Shown here: piece by piece, positions 19,399 to 32,526 of the stretch
Numbering within the stretch: position 1 is the stretch's first letter
Layout: each line of letters begins with the position of its first letter
DNA from: Gnetum montanum
Taxonomy: Eukaryota; Streptophyta; Gnetopsida; Gnetales; Gnetaceae
DNA length: 64,000 nucleotides
Direction of reading: 5' to 3'
NCBI GenBank assembly: GCA_015680685.1
Contig: MNCI01022727.1
Coordinates: 1,499-65,498 of the forward strand
Program-made: the position numbers and the translations under genes
The notes under the pieces: generated by a model
Database searches by the model: none
The model's input: the letters and a program-made list of their open reading frames with translations, nothing else
Told to the model about the DNA's origin: nothing

Positions 19399-21950
19399 AT
19401 GTCTTCTTCTCATAGGAGTGATTCTCTACCTAAGTCTAATGGAGTAAATTAGTAGGTGCCCTAGTAATATGAAGTGGTATATGCTCATCCTAATGAGTAT
19501 GTACCCAATTTCACCTTCGTTCTACACCAGGATGAACAACTATGATGGTGAGACATGAAGGGTAACATTGTGTTGCCACTCGATGGATCCATTCTTGTAA
19601 TGCTCCACCAACCTCTTATGTGGTTGGGCATCCAAGGACTCCATGTTGGATATGCTATGTAGGATAGTGATGCCAGGGATTATCATCCCACCAATGCACA
19701 ACATCTGAGGGATTGATATCTAGAGCAGCGTTATGAGTCTACAAAGGGGAAGTGGTTCAATGATTCCCCATTCCTACAATACCATAAAGATGGTGGAGAA
19801 CCCTTCTGTAGGAGTTTTCCATATATAGAGACTCCTCTTTTTAACTTCAATGAAGGAGGTCAAAACCAGAACTTGCAATCTGTGATACATAATCTTGGTT
19901 CTAGTAAGAACAAATCCCATGAAAAAGGGGGATCCAAGGAGGAGAGTCATGGTAGGGATGCAGGCAAGTAGCATGATCATGATTGTGGCCATGACCACCA
20001 AAGAGGGGGTGGCAGGCACTATGATGGTGCTAGTCCTCCTTCCTCTTCACCTTCATCATCATCTTCTTCCTCTTCTGGCTTTGAATGTAATCACAAGGGA
20101 TGCAATTGTGATGGAGGTGACTAACGGGGTAGAGATGATTATAGGGACCATCAGGCAAGTCAAGATCTGAGGCATGGGCATTCAAGAGAGGCCCATCACC
20201 ATGAAAGAAGGGGTACCAGAGGGCATTGTAGGCACCAAGATCATGGCTACAATGAGTCTTTGCTTGCTACCCAAAGTAGACTAAACATAGCAGAGGAAGT
20301 GAGAATTTTGACAAGGCACATGAAAGAGAACAAGATTATGTAATTGGATATGAACAACATCCCCAAGTTTGAGGGGAGATATCACTCTAATCCATAAAAT
20401 TATCTTCAGGCTTTTCACGATGCCTATGCCTTAAAAAACATGAAAAATGACTAGCAAAAGCTTAGGTTATTTCCTAGGACACTCATCAAAGAAGAAGAAA
20501 GCTGGTACTAGTCCTTGGAGTTAGAATCAATCTATAGATCGAGTACGATGCTCAAACTATTCGATGACAAGTATCAAATGTACTCATGAGTGTCGAATCT
20601 AAGAAGGCAAATCCAAGGTTGGAAGCAAGAAATACATGAGTCCTTGGATGCTACCATGGATAGATATTATTCCTTATTACATTAATGCCCTAGCCATAGT
20701 TACTCTTAGCAGGGATAGCTTCCCCACATCATAGATGGGCTTTGCTCTGAAATGAGGAGAACTCTTGGCATTTGCACCCAAGGAGGATTGTCATAATTAA
20801 GAGCCCATCAAATATAAAGGCTAATCAAGCATGTAGCAAAAGGAGAAGAAGAGTTGAGGAAATGTGAAAGTATAGAAGAATACAACTAAGATCCTTCCAT
20901 TTGCAAAAGGGAGGTCCAATTTTGTGACAGTGAGGAGGAATCATCACTTGATGAGGTGGTAAACCAAAAAACCTTGTAGATTCAAAAATTAACCTCTAAA
21001 TTGCGACTAAGGTAGATCAATTAAGGGACTCTATGGATAGAAGATTTCAAGTTATTTTAAAAATTACTAAAGATTCCAAAGAACAAACTAGTGATCGTGA
21101 TTGCAAAAGGTGAAAGGAATTTGAATGTGCAGATCAAAGGGGTAAGGATAAGATTGTTGTAGTAGAGGAAGTTGGGGAAACTAAATCAAATGATGATGAT
21201 GGGTGTGACATTTGACAATATAAACATCCTAAGGGATGTTGCCCTATTGTGTCATACTTATAGGTGTCTGGGATGTATGCTCTGAATCCACAACTAGCAA
21301 AAACTAAAACACCCAGAAGATTGCCTTATCCTCAAGGCAATCCCAAATAGTACCATCGGCAACAACAATATTATTCAAGTGGAACTCCATCAAAACTGTA
21401 TGAGTAATATTAATAATGGTAGCAACCACAATTGTGGGGGATGCAACCATCAAGGTAGTAGTACCTTACAAGTAGCCAGATTCATATGGGTATTATGTTT
21501 AGCAACCCCTATCTCAATGTGACTTCTCTAGTCATGTTTCTCCTTTTCAACATCACTACTATCCTCTCAAATACTATAGAACTCATTCTACACATTTTAG
21601 GAGGGATAACACATTTCATCCTTATCCTCCTCTTATTCCTATACCTATTCCTCCACTTTTAACACAACTACCACCTGCTTCATCCATGTAAGATGAACTT
21701 CTAGCCTAACTGTAGTAACATAATGCTACCAGGGCTATCAATTTATAACTAGTTTGTTAACTGAGTGGTTCAAAACCTCATGCTCATAAAAGATCATTTT
21801 TTTGACCCAACAACCTAATAAGTTCTCACAAACTCATGTGGCTAGTCACCCTGCTCCCACCTCATCCTCTACAACCCATTCCATTGGAAACCCTTCAAAC
21901 CAAATGCCATCCAAAATCCATACTACTATGCCTACTCATGTTGTATCTGA
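19399..21950 (+). pseudogene. B gag remnant
   Basis: The start at 19399 (MSSSHRSDSLPK) aligns with the gag starts of the other copies. The conserved N-terminal segment reads NEYVPNFTFVLHQDEQL. A His/Ser-rich linker follows (SSSPSSSSSSSSGF near 20040-20090). The PF03732-type domain lies at about 20350-20780 (FPRTLIKEEESWY), with many stops. The zinc knuckle near 21205 has lost a Cys (TGC to TGA) but keeps the HPKGCCP half. A Pro/Tyr-rich tail runs on to about 21900. Confidence 0.75.
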
Positions 21951-22626
21951 TTGGATCTAGGCTAGTAACCTTTGCAAGAAATTAGCTTATCCTGGAAGTC
22001 CTCTTATATATTTGCAGATTTTTGGTAATGAACCATGTAAAGCTCTTCTTGATTTAGGTTTTGGTGTGAATTTAATTTCTCATGAGATGTATACTACCTA
22101 GAACTTGTTGCCTCTCAATAAGAGCAATATTCGATTGGAATTAGTAGACCATTTCATTACTGTTCCATTGGGACTCGTAGAAGACATTATGACCACTATC
22201 TATGGGTGGTCTTATCCTGTCGATTTCCTAGTAATCAAGGTTGAGAACTATAAGGGGAATTTCTCAATCATTATGGGAAGGGCATGGCCAAGCACTGTTG
22301 ATGCAAGAATGGGCATTAAGGATCTTTCCCTAGAGATATCTTAGAAAAATGCATTAAAAAAGATCAAGAAGAAGCCAATTCTATGCATTATGTATAGCGA
22401 TACAAAGTGCAATTTTGTGCAAAAAATCTAGTCTGTGAAATGAGCATATATTTTCGCATGTAGGAAGTGTGCACATGAAGTAGATATTCAAAGGTATTTG
22501 TATGCAACATCCATAAAACAAGAGGGCACCTAGTGGCTGACTGCTGATTCTAAAAGCAACACAATGTACATAGAACCTACTGAGAGCCTAACATGTGCTT
22601 AGGTTGTAGGCATGGATGAACTAGAA
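21951..22626 (+). pseudogene. B protease remnant, cut by element C
   Basis: KALLDLGFGVNLIS holds the catalytic Asp. It is followed by ITVPLGLVEDIMTT, GWSYPVDFLVIKVE and SIIMGRAWPS. The frame is open for about 80 codons at 22105-22344 and then broken. The linker towards reverse transcriptase ends at ...GMDELE, where element C begins, and continues at 55291. Confidence 0.75.
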
Positions 22627-23527
22627 TGATGAGTTGTGTCCAGTTGGTTGTGTCGATGAGGCCTTGTCGATGCATTGTATCATGTGTAGATGAGGCTTTG
22701 TTAATGTAGTGTCAATTTTCCTAATTTTTGGCTATAAATATGTGCTTTCAGCTACATTAATGACAAGAAGAGATTGTAGTTGTAGTGAAGCTCTTACATT
22801 TTTTCCATTTGAAAGTTAGAATTTTCCCTCGAGTGCCCATAGTAGGAGCCATTGAGTGTATGGATCATTATTCAAGCATTGTTGTACTTGAGCACAATAG
22901 TGTGTGTGGCAATAAAGACAAGATTTCTAATAAACCTTGCAGCACTTTGGATAGATTAGCTTTTTTATATATATTTAATATTCTCAATTATTTATTAAAT
23001 GTTTTTCCTTAGTTATTAAATATTTTCCAGTTATTACATTAATGAAACAATTAAGCTAGATAGATTACACACATAAGTACAACCGCTTCGAGCGTAACAC
23101 GTATTCGCTTGGTAATTCTAGTAACGTTATTGCTTGGTACGCCTAGTAGCATAGCGCTTGGTTGTCCAAAAATGGATACGTGGGTTCAAGAAATGTACAG
23201 AAAGTGGGATTAGATGCTTATGTTAGGATTAGTTAAATGATAGTTAATTAGTTAATTTAGTTTAGTTAATCCAATTTCTTTTATCTACATTTTGAGCACC
23301 AAACTATAAAACACAAAATGATAAAAATTGGATGCCTCAGTCACACTTAGCCATACCAATGAACATCATAAGTGTAACTGGGAAGACAATGATTGACCTT
23401 AAGGCTAGATTCACTTCCTAAAGGACTAGTGCACAAAAAATGATAAACTCCATAGAATTCGACTAGATCATGCATGAATGCTTTGTGATTTGTATGGTTG
23501 GACGTAGGGGTACCTTGCTACTCATCA
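22627..23527 (+). repeat. C 5' LTR (901 bp)
   Basis: The LTR begins TGATGAGTTG and ends CTCATCA. The TATA box is at 22733-22740. U3 is short and lacks GATATC arrays; it shares the ATGTAGTGTCAATTTT segment with the B LTR and, in diverged form, with the internal block ahead of ORF3. Confidence 0.9.
22864..22919 (+). terminator. Poly(A) signal hairpin, C 5' LTR
   Basis: Arms are ATCATTATT (22864-22872) and AATAAAGAC (22911-22919). They are nearly complementary, and AATAAA is intact. Confidence 0.5.
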
Positions 23528-23528
23528 T

Positions 23529-23546
23529 TGGTATTGTTGCCAGAGA
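23529..23546 (+). other. C primer binding site (tRNA-Asp)
   Basis: TGGTATTGTTGCCAGAGA matches the tRNA-Asp complement with a few transitions. It lies one base after the LTR. Confidence 0.8.
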
Positions 23547-23681
23547 CTTTGTTTGTGGAACATGTGCCATTTAGGTTAAGTGAATACCATTAATATTGTT
23601 GTAAAAACCTCAAGATCAATATCATTCCTACTATACATAGAATTATAAAAGCACACTAATAATTTTATCTTGTTTTGCAAA

Positions 23682-25230
23682 ATGTCTTCTTCTTCTCGCA
23701 AGCACAAAGATACCAAACCACTGGTTCCATAAGAATGTAAGATGGTATACACTCATCTCAATGAGTTTGTGTTGAACTTCATCTTCATCCTACATTAGGA
23801 TGAATAGCTACGATGGCATGATATGGAGGGAAATGTCATCTTACCCCCTGATCAATCTATGCCTGGGATGCTATTCAAAACCCTTAAGAAGTTGGGCATT
23901 ATAGATCTCCACAAAGAATACATTGTGGATGGGTATGACACTCAAACCTACTGTCCCATTGAAACACAATGCAAATGAGATTAATGTGAGGAGAAACTCC
24001 ATGAAGCTACAAAGGGGAAACATTACACCAATCCCTTTTTCCTACTAAATCAAGATGACACTAAGGATCCTCCTATTGAAGGTTCTCAAGATGAAGATTG
24101 ACCATCCCTTGTTACAGATGGCGAGTATGTGAACCTAACCTTGCAATCCACTATTCAGAAATTGGATTTAGAAAAGAGTGATAGCTAAGGTAGGGACTCA
24201 GGTAAACATTGCAACAATAAGGGATCTAAGGATGGTGATCGTAACAAGCATAAGAGTGGTGGTAGACTCCATTGTGGCAGTAATGGTCCACCTTCCTCTT
24301 CATCCTCTTCATATGATTCCAAACATTCCTCTTCATCTAATGGTTATCATGGAAGCCACCATTGAAATAATCGTGATGAAGGTGATCACTGAGATAACAA
24401 TGATCATGAAGGCCACTAGAACCAAAGGGATGGTTGAACCCAACATTGACATCTTCAACGTAGCGATGATGATGAACTACTATTGGTGACTTAACGTATG
24501 CTCAACATTCTAGAGGTAGTAAAAATCCCAACCAAGCATATGAAGGATATTCGGATCAAGCATCTAGACATGAATAATATTCCAAGATTTGAAAGGGGAT
24601 ACACCTCTGATCTACAGACACATCTACAAGCTTTTCTAGATGCCTATGCCTTATAAAACATAGAGTATGAGTGGAAGAAACTTAAGCTTTTCCTAAGGAT
24701 ACTCATTAAGGAAGTTGAAAGTTGGTACCAGTCCTTAGAGCCAAAATCTATCCATAGACAAAGTACCATGTTAGAACCATTCAATGACAAATATTAGACA
24801 TACTCTAGAGTGTCTAATTTGAGAAGGCAAATCCAAGGTTAGAAACAAGGAGCACATGAACCCTTGGATGCTGCCATGGGCTAATACTATTCATTGCTAC
24901 ACTAATGCCCTGGCCATGGTTATTCTCAAAGGGATCAACTTCGCCACATCATAGATAGGCTCAGAGCTAAAATAAGAAGAACCCTTGGGGTGTATGCCCA
25001 TGGAAGATTGTCTAAATTGAAAGCTCATCAAATCCAAAGGCTGATTGAGTAGGTAGCAAAAGAAAAAGGTGAGCTACGAAAAAGGGAAAGTGCTAAAGAA
25101 TATAATAGGGCCCCTGCATTAGAAAATGAGGTCTGAATTTGTGACAAGGAGGAATTACTACTTGATGAAGTGGTGAACAGAAAAACCTTCCCCATCCAAA
25201 AATCTATTTTTAACATTTTGGCCATGATTG
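23682..25230 (+). pseudogene. C gag remnant, N-terminal part
   Basis: The start at 23682 (MSSSSRKHKDTK) aligns with the other copies. The conserved N-terminal segment reads LRWHDMEGNVILPPDQS. A Ser/His/Asp-rich linker follows (24180-24480). The PF03732-type domain is at about 24570-25010 (YTSDLQTHLQAF..., WYQSLEPKSIHR). The frame ends at an N (25231). By comparison with A2 and B, roughly 400 bases including the zinc knuckle are missing here, either deleted or lost at the assembly join. Confidence 0.75.
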
Positions 25231-25231
25231 N

Positions 25232-25282
25232 CATGGGTGATGAACCACGATATCGCATACGCGATATCATAGCCACCACACG
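25232..25282 (+). other. Probable assembly duplicate between two single Ns
   Basis: The 51 bases between N 25231 and N 25283 repeat 25306-25356 with one mismatch, including the target duplication and LTR start of A2. The genuine junction is the second copy at 25311/25312. Confidence 0.75.
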
Positions 25283-25311
25283 NTAATAGTGGTACCAACC
25301 ATAGTCATGGG

Positions 25312-26117
25312 TGATGAACCACGATATCGCATATGCGATATCATAGCCACCACACGATATCACTTACACGATATTGTGTCCTACCTCATCTTCTATAAAT
25401 AAGAGGTGGTGTCCTTGGTTCTAGATAGCTAGACTTAGACCCTTAGCCAGACTCTTACAGTTTTATCATTCCAGAGTTAGAATTATTTCTGTGTGTCCAC
25501 AGTAGGAGTCATAGAGTGAATAGATCTTTATTAAGGCAAATTATACCTAAGCAAAATTTTGTATACAGCAATAAATACGAACTTTGTTATAAACCTTGCA
25601 GCATACAACTTAAGCTAATTAGTAATTAATGATTGTTTAACATTTTCCTAGTTAATTAATCTCTCTCAACCTTCAACCCTTTTAGTTAAGTACACTCAGT
25701 ACGATTGCTTCGAGCATGCGTGTAGTGCTTGGTAACCTAGTTATGATTAGCGTTTGGTAATCCTAGCAACGTTGCACTGGTTCAGGATGTGTACGGCAAG
25801 TGGGAATGGATACTGTTGTTAGGAACATTTAGAAACTAGTTAATGAATAGTGAAGGTATGTTAGCCACTTAGTTCTCTCTCCCTCTCCTTTATTAGCAAA
25901 AGACATAAAAAAAGACAAAAGCTATAAAAATCATATACCTCAAGCTTACTTAACCATATAACTGTGACAATACAAGGAAGTTTGGGAAGACAATGATTAA
26001 TTAATCCTAAGTGTTCCATTAAGGTGCATAAGCACTTAGTCCTTGGAGTTTGACCGAATCGTGCGTGAAATGCTTGTATTTTTATGGTTGAGTGTAGGGG
26101 TACCTCACCACTCATCA
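25312..26117 (+). repeat. A2 5' LTR (806 bp)
   Basis: The LTR begins TGATGAACCACGATATCGC, with GATATC palindromes up to about 25375. TATA box at 25394-25401. It ends CTCATCA before the primer site. Confidence 0.92.
25524..25578 (+). terminator. Poly(A) signal hairpin, A2 5' LTR (partly decayed)
   Basis: The left arm ATCTTTATT (25524-25532) is intact. The right arm AATAAATAC (25570-25578) keeps AATAAA but loses pairing at its end. Confidence 0.5.
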
Positions 26118-26118
26118 T

Positions 26119-26136
26119 TGGTGCCGTTGCTGGGGA
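26119..26136 (+). other. A2 primer binding site (tRNA-Asp)
   Basis: TGGTGCCGTTGCTGGGGA differs from the tRNA-Asp complement at two positions, both C-to-T. It is the best-preserved site in the window. Confidence 0.9.
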
Positions 26137-26261
26137 CTTAGTTGTTTGTGCGCTACGTAGAACATAGGAAATCATTCATATCATTGGAACGTTAGAACAA
26201 ACCCTTAGAGTTAATCAAAGAGAGACAAGACAACAATACATTGCACACTGAACAAGACCAG

Positions 26262-28800
26262 ATGTCTTCTTCTTTGCATAAGAGCACTTCACCGCCTAGG
26301 ACTAACACAACAGGCAGTCGGTGGCATAATACACATAACCAAGATCTGCCAGTTCCTTAATAGTTTCATGTGGTATATACTCATCCTGATGAGTATGTAC
26401 CCGATTTCACCTTTATTCTCCACCAAGATGAATAACTGCATTGGAGAGACTTGGAGTGTAACATAGTGTTGCCTTCAGACTGATCAGTTCCCAACATGCT
26501 CCTTCATGCTCTTACATGAATAGGCATGCTACTTTTATACGCAGAATACGTTGCATGTAATCATGACTCAAGGGACTATCATCCCACAGAAGCACAACGT
26601 CAAAGGGACTTGCGACAGGAGAGATACCATACATCCTTGAAGGGTAAATGGCCCCATGACGCTATGCACATTTTGAGCAAAATTGAGGATGGTGAACTTG
26701 CTTCAACAGGTTCCCGAAAAAATGATGTTCCTCCTCCTAACATTGGTTAGGAGGTGCTGTATCAGAACCTCCACTCCACTATTCACAACCCTGGTTCTGA
26801 TACCCATGAACACGAAGTCTTCAATGAGGGAACACAAGCACTCGATAAGGGCGAACGTTCTGATAGTGATCACGATGGAGGCCGAGACCACTAAAGAGAA
26901 GGTAGAAAACACCATCATGGCAATGGTTCTCCTTCTTCTTCACCTTCATTATCATCTTCACCCTCTCCTTTAGTGTCTAGACGCAATCATAGGGAAACTA
27001 ATCATGAGGATAAAGGAAAATGAAGTGAAAGACATTGATGAGCTAGTCGAGAACGAGGATGAGGGCAGTCTAAGGAATCAAGGCATTGAAGAAGGGAGAG
27101 TAGGGAATCGCGTAGACACCATAGACGCTATGAATGAGATGATCATGAAGAACCTCTACTCGCAACTAGAAACATGCTATCTAACGGAGGTTGTAAGAGT
27201 TCCAACAAGGTACCAAAAGGATTATAGGATCAAGAGGTTAGACATGAACAACATCCCACAATTTGAAAGGGGATACAACGCTAATCCTCAAATTCATTTA
27301 CAAGAATTCCATGATGCATGTGCCTTGCAAAACATAGAAAACGAATGGCAAAAACTAAAGTTGTTCCCAAGGACACTAGTGAAAGAAGTTGAAAGCTGGT
27401 ACCAGTCCTTAGAACCAGAATCCATTCGGAGGTGGAGTACAATATTAGAACTATTCAATGATAAGTACCAAATGTACTCCCAAGTGTCTAACCTATGGAA
27501 GAAAATCCAAGGATGGAAGCAAGGAAATCATGAACCCTTGGATGCTACCATGGGCCGCTATTACGCACTGTTACATCGTTGGCCTGGCCATGGTTATTCG
27601 CAACGGGATCAACTACGCCATCTCGTGGATGGACTTAGGCATGAAACAAGAAGAACCCTTGGGATGTATGCCCAAGGAAGGTTATCGGAGCTTAGGTCTC
27701 ATCAAATTCATAGACTACTAGAGCAAGTAGCCAAAGAAGAAGGTGAGCTACAAAAGAGAGAAAGTGTGAAAGAATACAATCGAGATCCTTCCCTCCAAAA
27801 AAGAGAAGTGAGATTTTGTGAGGAGGAAGAAGAGTCATCACTCGAAGAGATGGTGAATAGGAAAACTTTGTTTCTCTAAAAGTTAATAATAGAATTATTG
27901 GCAAAGGTAGACCAAATGTGGGACTCCTTGGATACTAGATTTGAAACTATTCTTAAAATTGTAGAGGAGTCTAGGGAGCGAGGTAGTGACCACGACAAAA
28001 CAAAAAAGAGAGAAGTGGAAAATGCACATAACAAGGGTAAGGGCAAAATGGCCATCACAAAAGAGGTTGTGGATTTAGACACAGATAATGATGGTGGATG
28101 CAAGATATGCTAGTACGACCATCCTAAGGGATGTTGCCTAGTGATCTCACATTTACAAGAGTCTAGGGTGTATGCACTCAACCCACAACTAAATAAACGG
28201 CAAGCACCTAGATAGTTACCTTATGCCCAAGGTAACCCAAGGCAGTTCCACCAACCTTCAACATATTATCAAAGTGGAACTCCACCACAACCCGTTGAGC
28301 AACATCAACAGTGGAAATACCCACAGTCATGGGGGATGTTGGCACCAAGGCAACAATACCCATACTAGCAACTTGAACCATATGGCTACTACGTGCAGCA
28401 TCCAATCTCTCCATGTGACCCTGTTAGTCACATTACACCACAACATCACTACCAAGCCCATGAGTATTATAGAACTCCTTCTCCTAGGGAAGATAACCCA
28501 TAAATATACCATCCTTCAAATCCATTCATAGCTCTCACACCAATAACTCCATTACCACCCACTCTAGCAATGCAAGGGGAACTCCCTACTTAATCGTAGC
28601 AACGCAATGCCACAAGGGCTGTAAACCCTCAACCTGCTGTTGGTTCTAACAACTATATGTAGAAAAGACCTTTCTTGAGAACCAACAGTCTAACCAAGCC
28701 CTTACAATCATAAACGGTTGAACCTCTAAATGCCTCCCCATCAAACAAGGCTTTAGAGCTCCCTTTGAACCAAACACCGAACTCAACGCATACGGTTATG
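26262..28800 (+). pseudogene. A2 gag remnant
   Basis: The start at 26262 (MSSSLHKSTSPP). The conserved N-terminal segment reads DEYVPDFTFILHQDE, followed by a Ser/His-rich linker and a frame change near 26980. The PF03732-type domain lies in a clean 291-codon frame (27004-27879): FPRTLVKEVESWYQSLEPE and RYYALLHRWPGHGYSQRDQL. A coiled stretch precedes the zinc knuckle (Cys 28099, Cys 28108, His 28120, Cys 28135; C-x2-C-x3-H-x4-C) with a stop inside it. The tail is Gln/Pro/Tyr-rich. This is the clearest gag in the window. Confidence 0.85.
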
Positions 28801-29420
28801 TGAACACATGCTGTTATTGACTGGATCAAGGTTGACCACCTTCCCAAGAAATTCTCTGATCTTGGAAGCCCTCTAATCTATCTCCAAATCGCTGGGAATG
28901 AACCATGCAAAGCTCTTTTGGATTCAGGTTTTGGAGTCAACTTAAGATCGTAAGAAATGTACAAAGCCCAGAACCTACCTTCATTTAAGAAGAGGAATAT
29001 TTGCCTAGAGCTAGCTGATCAGTCCATCACTGTTCCCTTGGGACTGGTGGAGGACATCATCACCACTGTGTGTGGGTGGTCGTACCCAGTTGATTTCCTA
29101 GTGATACAAGTGAATAATGGTAAAGGGGACTTCCCAATAATAATGGAAAGAGCATGGCTAAGTACTATAGATGCATGCCTAGGAAATTGCAATCTTTCCT
29201 TGAAAATATCTAAGGAGAAAATTTTTCGAAAGATCGAGAAGAAGAAGGTTCCATGCATCGCATATAGTGATACAGGGTGTAATTGCATGCAGATGGGTTG
29301 TGCAAAGTTTAGCATTGCCTACATGCAACTGGTATGCACAAAACATTAACATACAAAAGTGCTTATATGTAGCAGCCACATGACAAGAAGACACCTAGTG
29401 GTTGATAGCTGATCAAGAGA
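28801..29420 (+). pseudogene. A2 protease remnant (DSG site intact)
   Basis: The active site reads KALLDSGFGVNL with DSG at 28921-28929, the only copy here that keeps a D-S-G triad. After one stop the frame is open for 130 codons: SITVPLGLVEDIITTVCGWS, VDFLVIQVNN, FPIIMERAWLS and KVPCIAYSDTGCNC. The end is frameshifted towards the linker. Confidence 0.8.
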
Positions 29421-31120
29421 GAAACTCACTAATGTGCAAGGAACTAATTGAGGGAATAACTTATGCTTACATCGAAAGCATAGACGCAATAGAGAAAGTT
29501 TGCTGCCAACTTCCAAGCATTAACCTTGAAAAAATCAACTGGGGGAAGTTGGAAATTCCTGAAAAATTCAAATAAGAGCCCCTAGAATTGAAACCATTGC
29601 TCACCAGTCTGGAATATATGATTTTTGAAAATGGCAAACTGGTAATCATCAATGTAAGACTTGCTTCCAAACAGAAAGGAAAACTGCTGAAGGTAATAAA
29701 GAAGTGGTCAAAAGCCTTTACCTAGTCATATCCCGAATTAACTAGAATAGATCCTAGGATATGCCAGCATAGGATTTACATTGACCCCTCCATGAAACCT
29801 TGAAAACAACCATAGAGGTGATTGAACCCAAAATTGAAGCAAGTAGTAAAAGAAGAAATAGAACAGCTTCTTAAGGCTAGGTTCATATATCCCATTGCTA
29901 ATAGCGAATGGGTTAGCCCTCTGGTAATCATGCCTAAAAAGGGAGGCAAATGGAGGATGTGCATAGATTTTAGGCTACTGAAGATGACAACATTTAAGGA
30001 TCACTTTTCGTTGCCATTCATTGACCAAGTCTTAGACATCATAGCAGGGCATCGCTATTACAGTTTTCTGGATGGCTATAGTGGATACAACTAAATACGA
30101 ATAGCCCCAGAAGACCAAGCCAAGACAATGTTCATTAGTCCTTGGGGAACGTTTGTGTATAAAAAAAATGCTATTTTTCTTGTGCAATGCTCTTGCCACG
30201 TTTCAATGCCTAGTTCTAAGAATATTTCAAGAGTAGATAGGGAACGAAGTGGAAGTCTTTATGGATGACTTCTCCACCTATGAAACAAGTTTTAACCAAG
30301 CCTTAGACCAATTAGAGCAAGTGTTGAAAAGATGTGTAGAAACCAATTTAAGGCTCAACTAGTAGAAAAGTCACTTAATGGTCCAAGAAGGCATAGGACT
30401 TGGGCATAAGGTTTCACATGGAGGAATAGAGGTAGACCCAGATAAAATTAGGGTCATCCAAGGAATCACAGGTCAATCGGAGACTATCAAAGACATTCAA
30501 TCATTCCTTAGACACAATGGCTACTANAGGTCAATCGAAGACTATCAAAGACATTCAATCATTCCTTAGACACAATGGCTACTATAGGAGATTCATTGAG
30601 AACTTCTTCAAGATTTCCAAACTATTGGTAGAGTTAACAAGAAAGATGTACCATTTGAGTGGGCTAGGGAATGTGAACAAGCATTCCAAACTCTGAAACA
30701 AAAGCTTGTAGAAACTCCCATTCTACAAGCTTCTAACTGGTCTAGACCATTCCACATAATGATTGACGCATCCAATTATGCTTTAGGAGCCGTACTTACA
30801 TAGTTAGATGACCAAAAATGCCCTTACTACATCCACTGTGCAAGTAGAAGTATCGCTAGTACACAACTTAACTACACAAATATAGAGAAAGAATTAATGG
30901 CTGTAGTGTTTGCACTGGATATGTTTAGGCACTATGTGTTAGGGTACAAAGTGTTCATCCACATGGATCATAGTGTGATCTAGTTCCTCATGAACAAGCC
31001 AACGGTTAGCCCTCCTATTATATGATGACTGGTAATCCTACAGGAGTTTGATCTAATGATGATCGATTGAAAAGGAACCAAGAACATAGTTGCAGATCAT
31101 TTATCTCTTTGCCTGATCAT
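29421..31120 (+). pseudogene. A2 reverse transcriptase / RNase H remnant
   Basis: The reverse transcriptase frame from 29822 is open for 90 codons (ARFIYPIANSEWVSPLVIM, GHRYYSFLDGYSGYN), then has a frameshift at 30167 in an A-run. The catalytic FMDDFSTYE follows (Asp pair 30264-30269). Around an N at 30527 about 55 bases are duplicated. RNase H continues with MIDASNYALGAVL, NIEKELMAVVFALDMFRHYVL and HMDHSVI. A one-base deletion near 30645 and stops at Gln and Trp positions complete the damage. Confidence 0.85.
30472..30588. other. Probable assembly duplicate around N 30527
   Basis: The ~55 bases before the N (GGTCAATCGGAGACTATC... to CTACTA) are repeated after it with one mismatch, in the middle of a reverse transcriptase frame that is single-copy in every sister element. 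Confidence 0.75.
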
Positions 31121-32526
31121 TTTCCTGATGAAGCCCTCTTTGCCGGTGTAGTGAATAACCAACCCACAGAGACAAACTGATATAGTAGCATTCTCACCTA
31201 TCTTCTTACTCAAAAAACACCATAGGATCTGGAATTTAGGAAGAAATAATAGTTTCTTTACAGAGCCAAGTACTTCATGGAGATCAATGGACAACTTTAC
31301 AAAGTGTGTTCTAATGGCTTGGTTCGATGGTGTGTGCCCGAGGTAGACCAATTGAGAGTTCTCCAAGATGCTCATGAGGGCCCTTGTGGGGGTCACTATG
31401 TGGGAAGACAAAAGGCTATTAAGATCTTGGTTGCAAAATATTACTAACCAACATTATTTGGGGATGCCCATCAATTTGTCTGATCTTGTGATTGCTGTCA
31501 ATGTGATGGGATAATGATTGCTAAAATGGAGGGTCCACAACAATGGATTCAACCTTTAGAACCCTTCGACATTTGGGGAATAGACTTTATGGGGTCCATT
31601 ACATCAATGTCTAATGGAAAAGCTTACATTGTAGTTGCTGTAGACTATCTAGAAAAATGGGATGAAGTAGCTATTGTTAAAGACTGCACATCATCTACAA
31701 CTGCATAATTTGTGCAACAAAAAATCATAAATAGGTTTGGTGTGCCACGTGTAGTTATCTCAGATAATGGAACACACTTCACAGGTGCAAATTTTTGAAA
31801 GTTAATGCAATGCTTAGGGGTTGAACATAAATTGACTACACCTTATCATCCCCAAGCCAACGGACAAGTTGGGGTCACCAACAGGGAGATCACTAAAATA
31901 TTAACTAGGACAATTAGCAAGTAGAGGCGAGATTGGAGCACTAAACTGAATGATGCTCTTTGGGCATACCGCTCCACCTGGAAACTCCCTATAGGCTACT
32001 CTCCCTATGAGTTAGTGTACGGAAAGCTTCCAACGCTTTCGATTCAAATCGATCTCCGTACACTATCAATGGCTTGTGACCTTCACCTCAAGCTTGATCT
32101 AGCACAAAAACAAAGGTTGGCAACTTTAAACATGCTAGATGAAAATCAATTAGCTGCCTTATCATCAAATGAGTTGCACAAGGCATATAACAAGCAATGT
32201 CATGACTTGAAGATTTGAAAGGTTAAGTATCAACTAGGAGATAAGGTTCTCTACTGAAACCCCACACATGTGCCACAACACACAAAATTTCAAACACTGT
32301 GGGAAGAACCTTACATTATTCATATAACCTTTCCTTTAGGGGCCATGACCATATACAAACCTAAGAGCCTTGATAAGAGATTGTTAGTCAATGTGAAATA
32401 GACCAAACCCTTCCATGAATTTAGAACGGTTAGTGCACATAATACCTTTGAGAAGGGATGACCCTGCTCACTATTTCGGATCTCCTCCTTGCAACTTAGT
32501 CATGGGGAAGATGACCACCTCTGCTA
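31121..32526 (+). pseudogene. A2 integrase remnant
   Basis: The zinc site reads AHEGPCGGHYVGRQKAIKI ... CDCCQCDG. The core has the first Asp (GIDFM, 31583-31585) and second Asp (ISDNGTHF, 31763-31765) intact. The Glu is Gly (GQVGVT, 31871-31873). The C-terminal frame is open at 32015-32218 (LPTLSIQIDLRTLSMACD) and ends near 32526 after YIIHITFPLGAMTIYKPKS. Only the Glu is lost, so this is the nearest to an intact triad together with C. Confidence 0.85.

Noticed and set aside
22785-23012. 75-codon frame in the C 5' LTR
   Set aside because: It spans the R region with its poly(A) signal and is not conserved in the 3' LTR.
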